Below, one piece after another: positions 44,292-53,789 of a stretch of 64,000 bases of DNA. The position numbers and the translations under genes were made by a program. The stretch is taken from contig CACEBC010000011.1 of NCBI GenBank assembly GCA_902557735.1, positions 1-64,000 of the forward strand, read 5' to 3'. Position 1 is the first letter of the stretch. Every line of letters starts with the position of its first letter. The notes below the pieces were generated by a model that saw only the letters and a program-made list of their open reading frames with translations, made no database searches and had not been told where the DNA came from. Source of the stretch: Porticoccaceae bacterium. Its GTDB lineage: Bacteria > Pseudomonadota > Gammaproteobacteria > Pseudomonadales > Porticoccaceae.

Positions 44292-45035
44292 TCAGTGCCA
44301 ATAATCGCCAATCCAGCTTGCTGGCTTAAAATAACGGTACCATTTACCGCTTTCTCCTGCCATTGCCTCATGAGGATCTGGTTTCCCGTGGAAAACAATT
44401 ATTCTTGCATCATTGGGCACTTCCGTTTCTCTAGCCATCAGAAAGGAAAACGATTTTACGCAATGTCGCTTGAAACTCCTGCACCATCGATCGGGCCAGT
44501 AAGATAAAACTTTCTTATCTAACAAGGCGGAAGATAAATATTCTTGCTCATTCCTATACATACGCTTTATCGTATCGAATGAATTTTGGAACCGATCCAA
44601 GACATCGGCATGTGAACCCGCCTCGAAGCGGTAAACCGAAGAGTTGCCAGTGCCATCTTTCTTGATCCAGTCCTTTATGATCAAAACATCGCCGGGCTGA
44701 TCAAAAAGCTCATCTAGAGAACCCGTTATGATGAGATCTAGGTCTAAACACAGAACCTTACCCTCAATGTCATATAATGGTTTAGTGAATACAGAAAGTT
44801 TATTCCATCCCCGTTCAGGGCCAGATAAATTTATTGAAAGTTCTGGTATCGGAAAAGTCTCGATTTTTTCATCTAAGCCGTTTGGATCGTCGGTCAGACA
44901 AATAAATCTGAAGGATCTCAGTAGATTTCTATTCACCATTGAATAAAGTGTGTTTACATATTCAGGAGAGTATTTTGTCCCCCATTTCATGCACAGCACA
45001 TTGATTTTATTGTTTGACATCTCTTCCGATTGCAT
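44292..45035 (-). CDS. Glycosyltransferase-like protein (DxD)
   Basis: A 247-residue protein with a short GT-A-like pattern: NVLCMKWGTKYSPEYVNTLY at the N-terminus, FICLTDDPNGL, then VLCLDLDLIITGSLDEL, containing a DxD metal/nucleotide-sugar motif typical of GT8-type enzymes. WPDRWCRSFKRHC and FHGKPDPHEAM follow. It has no membrane segment. Convergent with the Nudix gene. Acceptor and sugar unknown. An ATG five codons in (45020) is an alternative start; neither has a strong ribosome site. Confidence 0.72.
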   Translation of the reverse strand: MQSEEMSNNKINVLCMKWGTKYSPEYVNTLYSMVNRNLLRSFRFICLTDDPNGLDEKIETFPIPELSINLSGPERGWNKLSVFTKPLYDIEGKVLCLDLDLIITGSLDELFDQPGDVLIIKDWIKKDGTGNSSVYRFEAGSHADVLDRFQNSFDTIKRMYRNEQEYLSSALLDKKVLSYWPDRWCRSFKRHCVKSFSFLMARETEVPNDARIIVFHGKPDPHEAMAGESGKWYRYFKPASWIGDYWH

Positions 45036-45420
45036 GGTTGGCTGTAGGGTTTATTTCGAGAAAAGCTTACAGATTTATACTTTATTATATCTTATTTTTA
45101 ATATCATTTTGGTAAATCTCTCAATTATGTCTTCTCTAGCTAGGTGTCGCAGTAAAGCTGTTATCTCTCTAAGTTTTAAAGAAATTTTAATTTTTTTATG
45201 TTAAAACTCTTTCTTAAAAAATAAAGGAAAAAGCTACACGCGGTTTAGAATACACTTTATGCTCCTTATCAAAAATATATCAAATTATAGGTTTTTATAT
45301 CAAGTTATATCGTATGCGAACATAAGTTTCATAGCAAGATTTAAAATGTTGTAATATCCAGTCGTCGACATTAATATCCAACAATGAATAATCATTTTTT
45401 CATCGGTTGACGGGGTATAT
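45036..45420. other. AT-rich intergenic stretch, no gene seen
   Basis: The 385 bp between two divergent genes are markedly AT-rich, with several T and A runs (for example around 45165-45230). They should carry promoters for the glycosyltransferase-like gene and the small HTH gene. No ORF with a ribosome site, RNA gene or strong hairpin was found. Confidence 0.5.
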
Positions 45421-45669
45421 GTGCATAAACCACAACGACTGATAGATAGGTATGGTCCTTACATGACGCTTGAAAATCTAGCGTCGGTTACACATAGTTC
45501 CAAACAGACTATTTATAATAAAATTTATGACGAATCTCTCGGTATTCCATTTTGGAGATTAGGTAAAAAGTATCTTTTTTCTACCGAGCACGTTGAAAAT
45601 TTTATCGATAAGCAGCTTGTTGCCAGCATAAGCAAGACAACGATGCAATCTCCAACTGACAAGACGTGA
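45421..45669 (+). CDS. Small helix-turn-helix protein (excisionase/AlpA-like)
   Basis: An 82-residue protein. The stretch YMTLENLASVTHSSKQTIYNK reads as a helix-turn-helix of the excisionase/AlpA winged type, followed by IPFWRLGKKYLFSTEHVENF, where excisionase-like proteins have the wing and last helix. Such proteins regulate neighbouring genes or recombination. With no integrase nearby, control of the downstream TonB receptor operon is the simpler guess. Start GTG 45421. It could equally be a leftover of a lost element. Confidence 0.62.
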   Translation: MHKPQRLIDRYGPYMTLENLASVTHSSKQTIYNKIYDESLGIPFWRLGKKYLFSTEHVENFIDKQLVASISKTTMQSPTDKT

Positions 45670-45986
45670 GAACGAGGCGTTCGGGGCGTTAGAAAACCAG
45701 AAAGGAATTTGCTTGTTGCTTAAAAAGGTCCCCGTTTCTCTCTGCCCCCCAAGGGTTTTAAGCGGCTCAACATTTCGCCTTCTCCATGGTCAACCGCTTT
45801 GATACCTCAAATTGCTTGTAGTCACCTAAAAATCAAGATCAAGTTGTATTGAATTTGATACAAAAGTATGTAACATTGCTGCCAATGCGTTGGTAAGCCC
45901 TAGATAAGCTCTTTTTTGAGTTCAAATTTGAGGACTGTCAATTCATCGGAATCGCTAAATCACTTAATTAAAAGGGGGGAGATATA
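45670..45986 (+). other. Leader region of TonB receptor 2, no gene seen
   Basis: The 317 bp ahead of the receptor contain a pyrimidine-rich stretch near 45720-45760 and AT-rich DNA close to the gene. No reliable ORF or strong hairpin was found. The receptor ribosome site is the GGGGGGAG near 45975. Confidence 0.5.
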
Positions 45987-48332
45987 GTGACTCGTTTTTT
46001 AGCCAAGATCGGAAATTATCTATTTTTAATCGCAATGGTTCTGCCTTCGCTTTGGACCAGCGCTGCTTTTTCTCAAGAGGTGAGTAAAGCACTAGAAGAG
46101 ATCGTTGTTACAGCTCGCAAGCGAGAGGAGAATCTGCAGGACGTCGGGTTGGCGGTGAGCGCTCTCAGCACAACCGAAATCGATCAGCAGTTTACTCGCG
46201 ATATCAAAGGGCTCGCGGGCGTAGCACCAAATATTATCTTAGCCGATACAAATCAGGGTCCCGGGGGAAGCGCTGCGTTCTACATCAGGGGCATGGGGAT
46301 ACAGGACGTTGAGAAGAATTATGAACCAGCAGTACCGATCATCATTGACGATGTTGCCATAAATGCGCATTCTGGAGCTATTATTCGGAGTATTGATCTC
46401 GAGACTATGACAGTAGCTCGCGGTCCTCAGGGCACGATGTTTGGCAGAAACAGTCTGGGAGGGGCAATTATAGTCACCAGATCGAAGCCCACGGGTGAGG
46501 CTGGTCTCAAGATAAAGGCCGGATTTGAGGAGTATGAAACCTCTTATTTCGAGGCGGTTGGCAATATGGCTTTGTCCGATGAACTGGCGCTTAAATTGAC
46601 CGCGGCAAGCCGTGAACAAGAAGAGGGCTACTACTACAATGTTCACTGGGACAGAGATCAAGGCCGAAATGATTTTAACGCTTATGGTGGAGCACTGCTT
46701 TGGACGCCCTCAGATGAACTAGAGGTTCAACTGAGCTACAACAAAGACGAAATGGATCAAGATACACCTGCGCTTGTGTACACTGCCCAGCCGAGTCCGA
46801 GACCGAGTGGATCGCCGCACATATTGTGTGATGCATTTGGCTATTGCGCTCAGGGACCTGACACGCCGCAAATGGGAAATCGTCAAACTACGGGCGGGGC
46901 GTGTTATGTGCCATCAACATATGAGGATGCTAATGACGCTAACAAATATGGCATAGCCACGCCTGAGTACGATGCTGCCAATGGTCTGGCCCTTCATGGC
47001 ATTGCGATTACACCTATTGGAACTATTCAGGAGATGCCTTGCCTTGCTGATTTCGAATCAGAACTCACATCTCTTAAGGTTTCTTACCAACTGAACGATT
47101 CTCTGACATTGGATTACGTGTATGGATTCTATGAGACAGACGAGAGCATTTTATCAACATGGGATCTGCAAGACACTTTGATGTATGGTACGAGTCGTCC
47201 TGCCACCTACGAGCAAACAAGCCATGAGTTCCGGCTGTCCTACGACGATGGAGATCGATTCAATGTTGTTGCTGGATTGTATATGTTCGAATCAGAGTAT
47301 GAGATTTGGCTTCGCAGCTGGATCGGATTTAACCCGCCCACACTTGCTCTTGATATATATCAGTACACGCATCAGTGGTCGGAATCGGATGCAATCTTCT
47401 TTGAGGCTGATTACGCGATGACCGATAAACTGTCGTTGACCGTAGGCGGCAGGTACACTGAAGACTGGAAGACGTCACATCAGATCGGAGGACAAGCGGA
47501 CACCAGCGGCAATCATCCCGAAAAGGAGTGGAGTAAGTTTACTCCCAAAATTGGCGTGACGTATGACTTCAATGAGGACATGATGCTGTTTGCAACATTT
47601 TCCAGTGGATATCGCGCAGGTGGCTACAATGGAAGGGTTGGCGGCGGTCTAACCGAGGCCACGCTTCCCTATGATCCTGAGACAGTTGATAATTTTGAGG
47701 TAGGTATCAAATCCCAATGGATGGATGGGAGACTAAGATTTAACGCTAGCGCGTTTACAATGGACTTCGAAGACAAACAAGAGGAGACCAAAGAGGCAGA
47801 TCCCTCAAATGCTACTGGTCAGGTCTCTCTTGTGCGAAATGCTGCGCAAGCTACAATTTCGGGATTGGAGTTGGAGATTCAAGCACAGGTTTCCGATGCG
47901 CTTTATATTCGAGCAAACGCTGGCCTTCTCGATGCAGAATATGACGAGTTTGCTTACAACTCAACGGCCGGACCCGTGGATTTTAGCGGTCGTGAGATGA
48001 GAAGAACTCCAGATATTACGGCTAATTTTGATGCCACTTACAGCTGGGATATGTCCGGAGGAGAGGCTTGGCTGCGCGTGGCAGGGAGATACATTGACAG
48101 ACACTTCGTGGACACTGAGAATACTCCCGAACTTGAGAATGATGATGGCACCCTCACTTTGGATGCCTCGGTCAACTTCAGGCGCGACGATATCACTTTG
48201 AGCGTATTCGGTCGAAATTTGACTGACGAGGACGCTTGGACTATGGGTTATGATGTACAACCTCTCTGGTCATACGGTGCAATTCAAGAACCACGAGTAG
48301 TTGGCGTCGAGCTAATGTTTGAGTATAACTAG
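45987..48332 (+). CDS. TonB-dependent receptor 2
   Basis: A 781-residue outer-membrane receptor with signal peptide (ending near SAAFSQE), a LEEIVVTARKREE TonB box, a plug domain (SIDLETMTVARGPQGTMFGRNSLGG) and a barrel ending in VELMFEYN. It is distantly related to receptor 1. It heads a block with a Tat-exported FAD dehydrogenase, a SnoaL-like protein and an APH-like kinase, so its ligand may be their substrate. GTG 45987 follows a GGGGGGAG site. An intrinsic terminator lies 29 bp past the stop. Confidence 0.93.
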   Translation: MTRFLAKIGNYLFLIAMVLPSLWTSAAFSQEVSKALEEIVVTARKREENLQDVGLAVSALSTTEIDQQFTRDIKGLAGVAPNIILADTNQGPGGSAAFYIRGMGIQDVEKNYEPAVPIIIDDVAINAHSGAIIRSIDLETMTVARGPQGTMFGRNSLGGAIIVTRSKPTGEAGLKIKAGFEEYETSYFEAVGNMALSDELALKLTAASREQEEGYYYNVHWDRDQGRNDFNAYGGALLWTPSDELEVQLSYNKDEMDQDTPALVYTAQPSPRPSGSPHILCDAFGYCAQGPDTPQMGNRQTTGGACYVPSTYEDANDANKYGIATPEYDAANGLALHGIAITPIGTIQEMPCLADFESELTSLKVSYQLNDSLTLDYVYGFYETDESILSTWDLQDTLMYGTSRPATYEQTSHEFRLSYDDGDRFNVVAGLYMFESEYEIWLRSWIGFNPPTLALDIYQYTHQWSESDAIFFEADYAMTDKLSLTVGGRYTEDWKTSHQIGGQADTSGNHPEKEWSKFTPKIGVTYDFNEDMMLFATFSSGYRAGGYNGRVGGGLTEATLPYDPETVDNFEVGIKSQWMDGRLRFNASAFTMDFEDKQEETKEADPSNATGQVSLVRNAAQATISGLELEIQAQVSDALYIRANAGLLDAEYDEFAYNSTAGPVDFSGREMRRTPDITANFDATYSWDMSGGEAWLRVAGRYIDRHFVDTENTPELENDDGTLTLDASVNFRRDDITLSVFGRNLTDEDAWTMGYDVQPLWSYGAIQEPRVVGVELMFEYN

Positions 48333-48360
48333 AACGTCAATTCGGAGACTTGAGAGTTAG

Positions 48361-48394
48361 CGGGCGATCCCTAAGTAAAGGTCGCCCGTTTTTT
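48361..48394 (+). terminator. Intrinsic terminator after TonB receptor 2
   Basis: CGGGCGA (48361-48367) and TCGCCCG (48382-48388) form a perfect 7-bp GC-rich stem, extendable by two C-G pairs past one bulged T, and six T follow directly. This is a textbook rho-independent terminator; it separates the receptor from the FAD dehydrogenase unit. Confidence 0.85.
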
Positions 48395-48546
48395 ATGCGT
48401 TCAATCAAGCGACCGCAGCTTTTAATCTCGGTCATAGCCGGGTTGGAGGTAACAAGTGGATATTGAATTTGAACCTCAGTTGTGGCAGTGTCTCAGGATC
48501 ACTTTCTATTCTGTTCCAACAAAACCATTATATGTCAGGGGGAACT

Positions 48547-50301
48547 ATGTCTAAAAAAAATAATGATATTACACGGCGAAAAATTATCGCTGGCGCAGGA
48601 GGTGCAGCAGCCGTTGGCTTGCTGGCTTCTCAAGCTGGGTGCAGTCAGAAACAATCATCTAATGACCCGAGATGGGATCAAGAGACAGATATTATTGTCG
48701 TTGGCACCGGCATCGGTGGCTCCACAGCGGCACTTACAGCAAAAGACAATGGTGATGACGTCGTTATTCTAGACAAGGCAGGCGTTTATGGTGGAACTTC
48801 GATGCAAACTGCTGCCGTCATATGGGTTCCAAATAGTGTTTTTCTCAGGAATCAAGGGATAAGTGATATTAAAGAAGATTGCCTCCAGTACCTCGCGCGT
48901 TATTCTTTTCCTACAAAATATCATCCGGATGCCCCCGACTTGGGGCTTGCACCGTCAGAGTTCGCACTTCTTGAGGCGTTTTATGATAATGCTTATGTCG
49001 CGCTCGATCGCCTCATTGAACTCAAAGCACTCAACGCTGTTGAGTGGACCATGTGGTCAGCTAACCGCCCCACGCCCGACTATCTCGATAACGTTCCTGA
49101 GAATAAAGTCCCCACTGGTCGCGCTGTCGGGGTGGTTAATTCTGCGGGCGAAATAGGGCAGGGTATCGAGATGATGCGTCAGATGGAAACGGCTGTAAAA
49201 AGACTTGGAATCCCGATTCTGCTGCAGCATTCTGCTGAGCGACTGGTAACGGATGAAAATGGCCGTGTAAACGGCCTAATAGCGAACGCAAATGGTAAAG
49301 AGGTGTCTATAAAAGCAAGAAAAGGCGTTATCTTTGCCTCTGGCGGTTACTCTCATAACAAAGGCTATGTAGCTGATTTTCAGCGCACTCCGGTGCATGG
49401 TTCATGTGCGTTGCCGCTGTCGACGGGAGATTTTATGAAAATTGCAACAGATGTTGGTGCCAAGATGGGCAATATGTCTGGGGCGTGGCGCATGCAACTA
49501 CCAGTCGAGCAAGCTATGGTCAGTAGGGCCGTGCCCTATGGGGTCTTTTATGTACCAGGTGACTCTATGATCCAGGTAAATAAATACGGCAAAAGAGTCG
49601 TTAATGAAAAGAAGAACTACAATGATCGTGCTGAAATACATGGGGTTTATGATCCCTCAAAGGCCGAGTTTACCAATCACCTCATGTTCATGGTTTATGA
49701 TCAGAGAAGTGCCGAGGCCTTTGCTGGACGGTGGCCAATTCCCGCGACACCGGGCTCTGATGCATATACTGTTAATGGGAAAGGTATCAATGAGTTGGCA
49801 GCAAACCTTTCGGAGCGTTTATCCTCAATTGCTGAGAATACCGGAGGCGTTGCCTTGGACGCCAACTTTGAAGAGCAGCTATCAGATACTATTCGTGGTT
49901 TTAATCAGGATGCGGAGAAAGGTGAGGATTCGGAATTTGGCCGCGGAGGATCAGACAATGACATCGCTTGGAACCAGGCTTTTAATGCCATGAATGAAGA
50001 TACTGAGTGGCCGAAAAACCCCTATCCAAATCTCGTTCTTCATCCCATTGATGTCAGCGGCAATCTTTATGCCATTATACTGACATCTGGAACGCTGGAT
50101 ACCAACGGCGGGCCTGTAGTCAATCAATACGCACAAATAATGAATGGCAACGACGAGCCCGTGGAGGGTCTTTATGGAGCGGGCAACTGCATCGCATCTC
50201 CTTCTAAGGAGGCTTATTGGGGTGCGGGAGGACCCTTGGGATTATCAATGACCTACGGCTACATCGCGGCTAACAGAGCAAACAGGGCCACAAAAGTTTG
50301 A
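48547..50301 (+). CDS. FAD-dependent dehydrogenase, ketosteroid-dehydrogenase/fumarate-reductase type, Tat-exported
   Basis: A 584-residue flavoprotein. The N-terminus ITRRKIIAGAGGAAAVG is a Tat signal ending near a Cys (SQAGC). DIIVVGTGIGGSTAALTA is the FAD-binding beta-alpha-beta, ILDKAGVYGGTSMQTAAVIW follows, and EAYWGAGGPLGLSMTYGYIAA closes the FAD fold as in 3-ketosteroid-delta1-dehydrogenases. It should remove hydrogens from, or reduce, a C-C bond outside the cytoplasm. ATG 48547 follows a GGGGGA; upstream in-frame codons lie in a noncoding leader. Steroid substrate is plausible but unproven. Confidence 0.86.
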   Translation: MSKKNNDITRRKIIAGAGGAAAVGLLASQAGCSQKQSSNDPRWDQETDIIVVGTGIGGSTAALTAKDNGDDVVILDKAGVYGGTSMQTAAVIWVPNSVFLRNQGISDIKEDCLQYLARYSFPTKYHPDAPDLGLAPSEFALLEAFYDNAYVALDRLIELKALNAVEWTMWSANRPTPDYLDNVPENKVPTGRAVGVVNSAGEIGQGIEMMRQMETAVKRLGIPILLQHSAERLVTDENGRVNGLIANANGKEVSIKARKGVIFASGGYSHNKGYVADFQRTPVHGSCALPLSTGDFMKIATDVGAKMGNMSGAWRMQLPVEQAMVSRAVPYGVFYVPGDSMIQVNKYGKRVVNEKKNYNDRAEIHGVYDPSKAEFTNHLMFMVYDQRSAEAFAGRWPIPATPGSDAYTVNGKGINELAANLSERLSSIAENTGGVALDANFEEQLSDTIRGFNQDAEKGEDSEFGRGGSDNDIAWNQAFNAMNEDTEWPKNPYPNLVLHPIDVSGNLYAIILTSGTLDTNGGPVVNQYAQIMNGNDEPVEGLYGAGNCIASPSKEAYWGAGGPLGLSMTYGYIAANRANRATKV

Positions 50302-50335
50302 TTTTGCAACTAACAATTGATTGAGAGCACAGTTT

Positions 50336-50824
50336 ATGAACGGATCAAATATCAAAGTTAATCAAATCGAGGCTTTGGAGAGGCGAATTGATGAAATCGA
50401 AAGTCGAAACGCCATGAGAGACTTGGTGTCCAACTACTGTCATGGCTTCGACCGGCGAGATTGGGATTGTTTTATTGGCATTTGGCACGAGGACGCTGTT
50501 TGGGACATTGGGCCTCTGTTTGGTGAATTCCATGGACACGAAGGAATCCGGAGGGCCGTCCAAGAAATTCTATATCCTGTTTGGCGTGAGTCGCATCACC
50601 TAACTACGAACTTATGTATTACTTTTGTTGACGATGATCATGCAAAGGGTATCAGTAACGTCGACTGCATGGGGGCCAATCCTGACGATGAGGTGCAAAT
50701 GGTCGGTGCCACTTATCTCGATCAATTTGAAAGGCGCCAAGGGGTCTGGAAAATCGCCCACCGTGCTGTGGAGATTCACTACTTTAACTCCATGCCAGGA
50801 ATGGAAATGAGTAAACCCTGGTAG
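50336..50824 (+). CDS. SnoaL/NTF2-like small protein
   Basis: A 162-residue alpha+beta cone fold: a long helix (EALERRIDEIESRNAMRDLV), then CHGFDRRDWDCFIGIWHEDAVWDI, HGHEGIRRAV and a beta sheet ending VWKIAHRAVEIHYF. SnoaL-like proteins of this length act as isomerases, dehydratases or ring-cleaving enzymes on polycyclic or terpenoid intermediates; steroid delta-isomerase also has this fold. ATG 50336 has GAGAG about 8 bases before it. Located 34 bp after the FAD dehydrogenase, likely same transcript. Confidence 0.83.
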   Translation: MNGSNIKVNQIEALERRIDEIESRNAMRDLVSNYCHGFDRRDWDCFIGIWHEDAVWDIGPLFGEFHGHEGIRRAVQEILYPVWRESHHLTTNLCITFVDDDHAKGISNVDCMGANPDDEVQMVGATYLDQFERRQGVWKIAHRAVEIHYFNSMPGMEMSKPW

Positions 50825-50923
50825 ATTTGCATCATTTAGAGTCTTGTTCAATTAATACTGTGCGGAAGGATGGACGCTCAGCTCTATGCATGGTGTAAAT
50901 TATTTAGATAAAAAGAAGCGAGT

Positions 50924-51961
50924 ATGACCAACGTCAATGTGTTAGATGAAAATAAATTATGTCGGTATCTTGAAGCCAATCAGCCAGACTTCAAAGGTCC
51001 AATAGTTGCAACAAAATTTCCGGGAGGGCAGTCTAACCCCACGTTTAAGATAGAATCATCGGCGGGGCCATTTGTTTTGCGACGGCAGCCTCCAGGCAAG
51101 TTGCTCAAGTCAGCTCATGCCGTTGACCGTGAGTATCGGGTTCTAGAAGCGCTCTCGGAAACAGATGTGCCAGTCGCTGAGGTTTATCACTTGTGCACGG
51201 ATCCAGAGGTCATCGGATCAATGTTCTATATTATGGAATATTGTGATGGGAATATTCATTGGTCATCGGCGTTGGAGGCTCTGGAGTCAAATGAGCAAAG
51301 GAGCAATTGCTATGACGAAATGAATCGAGTTCTTTCAGCCATCCATTCGGTAGACCTAGAAAAAGTCGGATTGCTTAATTACGGTAGACCGGGGAATTAT
51401 TTTCAGCGTCAGTATGACAGATGGTCAGCCCAATACAGATCGTCTGAGCTAAAAGTGATACCTGAAATGAACGAGTTGATCGCTTGGTTAGGCGGAAATG
51501 TCCCCGATGATGATGGAAAGGTATCGCTCGTGCATGGCGATTATCGTTTGGATAATCTCATGTTTACCAGCGACAACTCGCGCATCAGAGCAGTTCTTGA
51601 CTGGGAATTATCAACCTTGGGACATCCTTATGCAGATTTGGCATATCAATGCATGGGAATGCGTTTGCCGGCCAAAAGTGCTGGCGGGGCTTCCTCCTCT
51701 GGGTTGGTTGGCGTGAATATCGAAGCTTTAGGCATACCGTCTGAGGAAGCTTATTTGCAAGCATACTCTGATCGGATGGGGCTTGGAAAAATTGACAACT
51801 GGAATTTCTACATGGCATTTAGTTTTTTTCGACTTGCGGCGATTCTTCAGGGCGTTGCAAAACGCGCTGTTGATGGGAATGCGTCAAGCGAAAAAGCGAG
51901 CAACATGGGCAAGATGGTTCAACCGCTGGCAGCAAACGGCCTCGACATTATAACTAACTGA
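50924..51961 (+). CDS. APH-family phosphotransferase (ACAD10/11-like)
   Basis: A 345-residue kinase-fold protein. KFPGGQSNPTFKIES is the nucleotide loop, PFVLRRQPPGKLLKSAHAV gives the Lys region, LVHGDYRLDNLMF is the catalytic HxDxxxxN loop, and VLDWELSTLGHPYADLAY the metal-binding Asp. Proteins of this subgroup phosphorylate hydroxyacyl-CoAs ahead of elimination in 4-hydroxy-acid degradation; they are also found in lipid and steroid clusters. The position after FAD dehydrogenase and SnoaL-like genes fits a side-chain breakdown role, by context. Confidence 0.86.
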   Translation: MTNVNVLDENKLCRYLEANQPDFKGPIVATKFPGGQSNPTFKIESSAGPFVLRRQPPGKLLKSAHAVDREYRVLEALSETDVPVAEVYHLCTDPEVIGSMFYIMEYCDGNIHWSSALEALESNEQRSNCYDEMNRVLSAIHSVDLEKVGLLNYGRPGNYFQRQYDRWSAQYRSSELKVIPEMNELIAWLGGNVPDDDGKVSLVHGDYRLDNLMFTSDNSRIRAVLDWELSTLGHPYADLAYQCMGMRLPAKSAGGASSSGLVGVNIEALGIPSEEAYLQAYSDRMGLGKIDNWNFYMAFSFFRLAAILQGVAKRAVDGNASSEKASNMGKMVQPLAANGLDIITN

Positions 51962-52191
51962 GTTATCCTGAAATATGTGTCAACTTGCTGGCTTTTGCTG
52001 CTATCGATTCTGATTGGTATTGCAAGTCTGCTAATGAAGATTTTACAAAAGTTTACCAAAAACAGATAGATACTCAAAAACATCGTTCTTCGCGCGATTT
52101 ATGCTGACCGCACCCTTGGGCATGCCTCCTGTAGCAAGTATAATTCGTTTTACTTTTAGTCAAATCTATCAATAGCCAGGGGGATTTTGAA

Positions 52192-53673
52192 ATGGTTGTG
52201 CGCACTCGAATTGCTCCCTCACCCACAGGAGATCCGCATGTAGGAACCGGTTACATAGCGCTCTTTAACATGGTATTTGCTCTCCATAAAGGAGGACAGT
52301 TTATACTGCGAGTGGAGGATACTGATAGAGCGAGGTCCAGTAAAAAATCAGAGGAAAGGATTCTCGAATCCCTTAGGTGGTTGGGCATTAAGTGGAATGA
52401 GGGTCCTGATATTGGGGGAGACAGAGGTCCTTATCGTCAGAGCGAGCGGACGGATATATACCGAGAGCACGTAGAAATTCTAGTAAGGCAAAATCAGGCA
52501 TTTCGTTGTTTTTGCTCCCCCGAAAGACTTGACGAGTTGAGGGCAAAGCAGCTGAGAGAGAACCTACCTTTGGGATATGACGGCCGTTGCTCTACTCTCA
52601 GTAGATCGGAAGTCGAGAAACGGTTAGAAGACAACCAGCGATATGTGGTTCGCATGTTTGTGCCTTCTGAGGGCCCCTGCATATTTGATGATATGCTGCG
52701 AGGACAGATAAGCATAGATTGGGGACAAATTGATATGCAGGTCTTGCTCAAAGAGGACGGCACCCCGACTTATCACCTTGCGAACGTTGTCGATGATCAT
52801 CTTATGGGCATCAGTCATGTCATACGGGGTGAAGAGTGGATTAACTCAACGCCAAAACATATTTTACTGTATCAATATTTTGGTTGGTCAATCCCTATAT
52901 TTTGTCATCTCCCACTGCTTCGGAATCCCGACAAGAGCAAACTTTCTAAACGCAAAAATCCAACCAGCATACTATTTTACAAGCGGATGGGTTATCTTCC
53001 GGAGGCGATGCTGAACTATCTTGGCAGGATGGGATGGTCCATGCCTGACGATAGAGAAAAGTTTCATTTTTCTGATATGGTGGCCGCTTTTGATTTATCG
53101 CGAGTCTCTCTTGGCGGCCCTGTATTCGATTTAGAAAAATTGACGTGGCTCAATGGAGTTTGGATTCGGGAAGAACTCTCGGATGATGAGTTGGGTGATC
53201 GTCTCCAAGAATGGGCCTTAAATCGTGATGCGCTACTGCGTTTTCTGCCTCTCGCTAAACAAAGAATGGAAACTTTCTCCGATATCGCTGCACTGGGGGG
53301 TCACCTTGTTTCAGGTATGCTACCCATCCAAAAATCTGATCTCCTGGGCACCGACAAAAGCAGCGAGGAAATCATTGAAATTCTTCAATATGCTTTGTGG
53401 AGGTTAGAAAAGTTAGAGGAATGGGATCGTGAAAGTATCTTCGACACTCTCAAAGGTCTTTCTGAAGTTATGAAAATGAAATTGAAGGTGTTCTTAGAGC
53501 CTTTATTCATAGCGATAACAGGGAGTAGTGCTTCTATATCGGTTATGGACTCGATGCATATTCTTGGGCCCGACGTGTCATGCGCACGCTTACGATTTGC
53601 TATAGATTTAATTGGTGGTGTGAGTAAAAAAGGTTTGAAGAGACTCGAAAAAACTTATTCAGCACTCGATTAA
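52192..53673 (+). CDS. gltX: Glutamate--tRNA ligase
   Basis: A 493-residue class I aminoacyl-tRNA synthetase. TRIAPSPTGDPHVGTGY near residue 6 is the HIGH-type signature; GEEWINSTPKHILLYQYFGW and KLSKRKNPTSI (residues 250-260) give the KMSKS-type motif. The C-terminal helical anticodon-binding part is complete. It charges tRNA-Glu in the cytoplasm. It starts at ATG 52192 behind a GGGGGA. It stands alone in its orientation from the preceding catabolic gene, 230 bp away, so likely has its own promoter. Confidence 0.95.
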   Translation: MVVRTRIAPSPTGDPHVGTGYIALFNMVFALHKGGQFILRVEDTDRARSSKKSEERILESLRWLGIKWNEGPDIGGDRGPYRQSERTDIYREHVEILVRQNQAFRCFCSPERLDELRAKQLRENLPLGYDGRCSTLSRSEVEKRLEDNQRYVVRMFVPSEGPCIFDDMLRGQISIDWGQIDMQVLLKEDGTPTYHLANVVDDHLMGISHVIRGEEWINSTPKHILLYQYFGWSIPIFCHLPLLRNPDKSKLSKRKNPTSILFYKRMGYLPEAMLNYLGRMGWSMPDDREKFHFSDMVAAFDLSRVSLGGPVFDLEKLTWLNGVWIREELSDDELGDRLQEWALNRDALLRFLPLAKQRMETFSDIAALGGHLVSGMLPIQKSDLLGTDKSSEEIIEILQYALWRLEKLEEWDRESIFDTLKGLSEVMKMKLKVFLEPLFIAITGSSASISVMDSMHILGPDVSCARLRFAIDLIGGVSKKGLKRLEKTYSALD

Positions 53674-53789
53674 ATGGTGTTTTTTCGAGTTTTAATACGA
53701 TCTTCTCAGTCAGATGAAACGTTTGAAAGGCTTAGCATTCTATTTGCATATGGCCATTCCATAACGACTTGTTTTGCTGCTTTTACAAT

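Noticed and set aside
45421-45669. Phage or plasmid excisionase marking a mobile element
   Set aside because: No integrase, recombinase or attachment repeats nearby; more easily explained as a small regulator.
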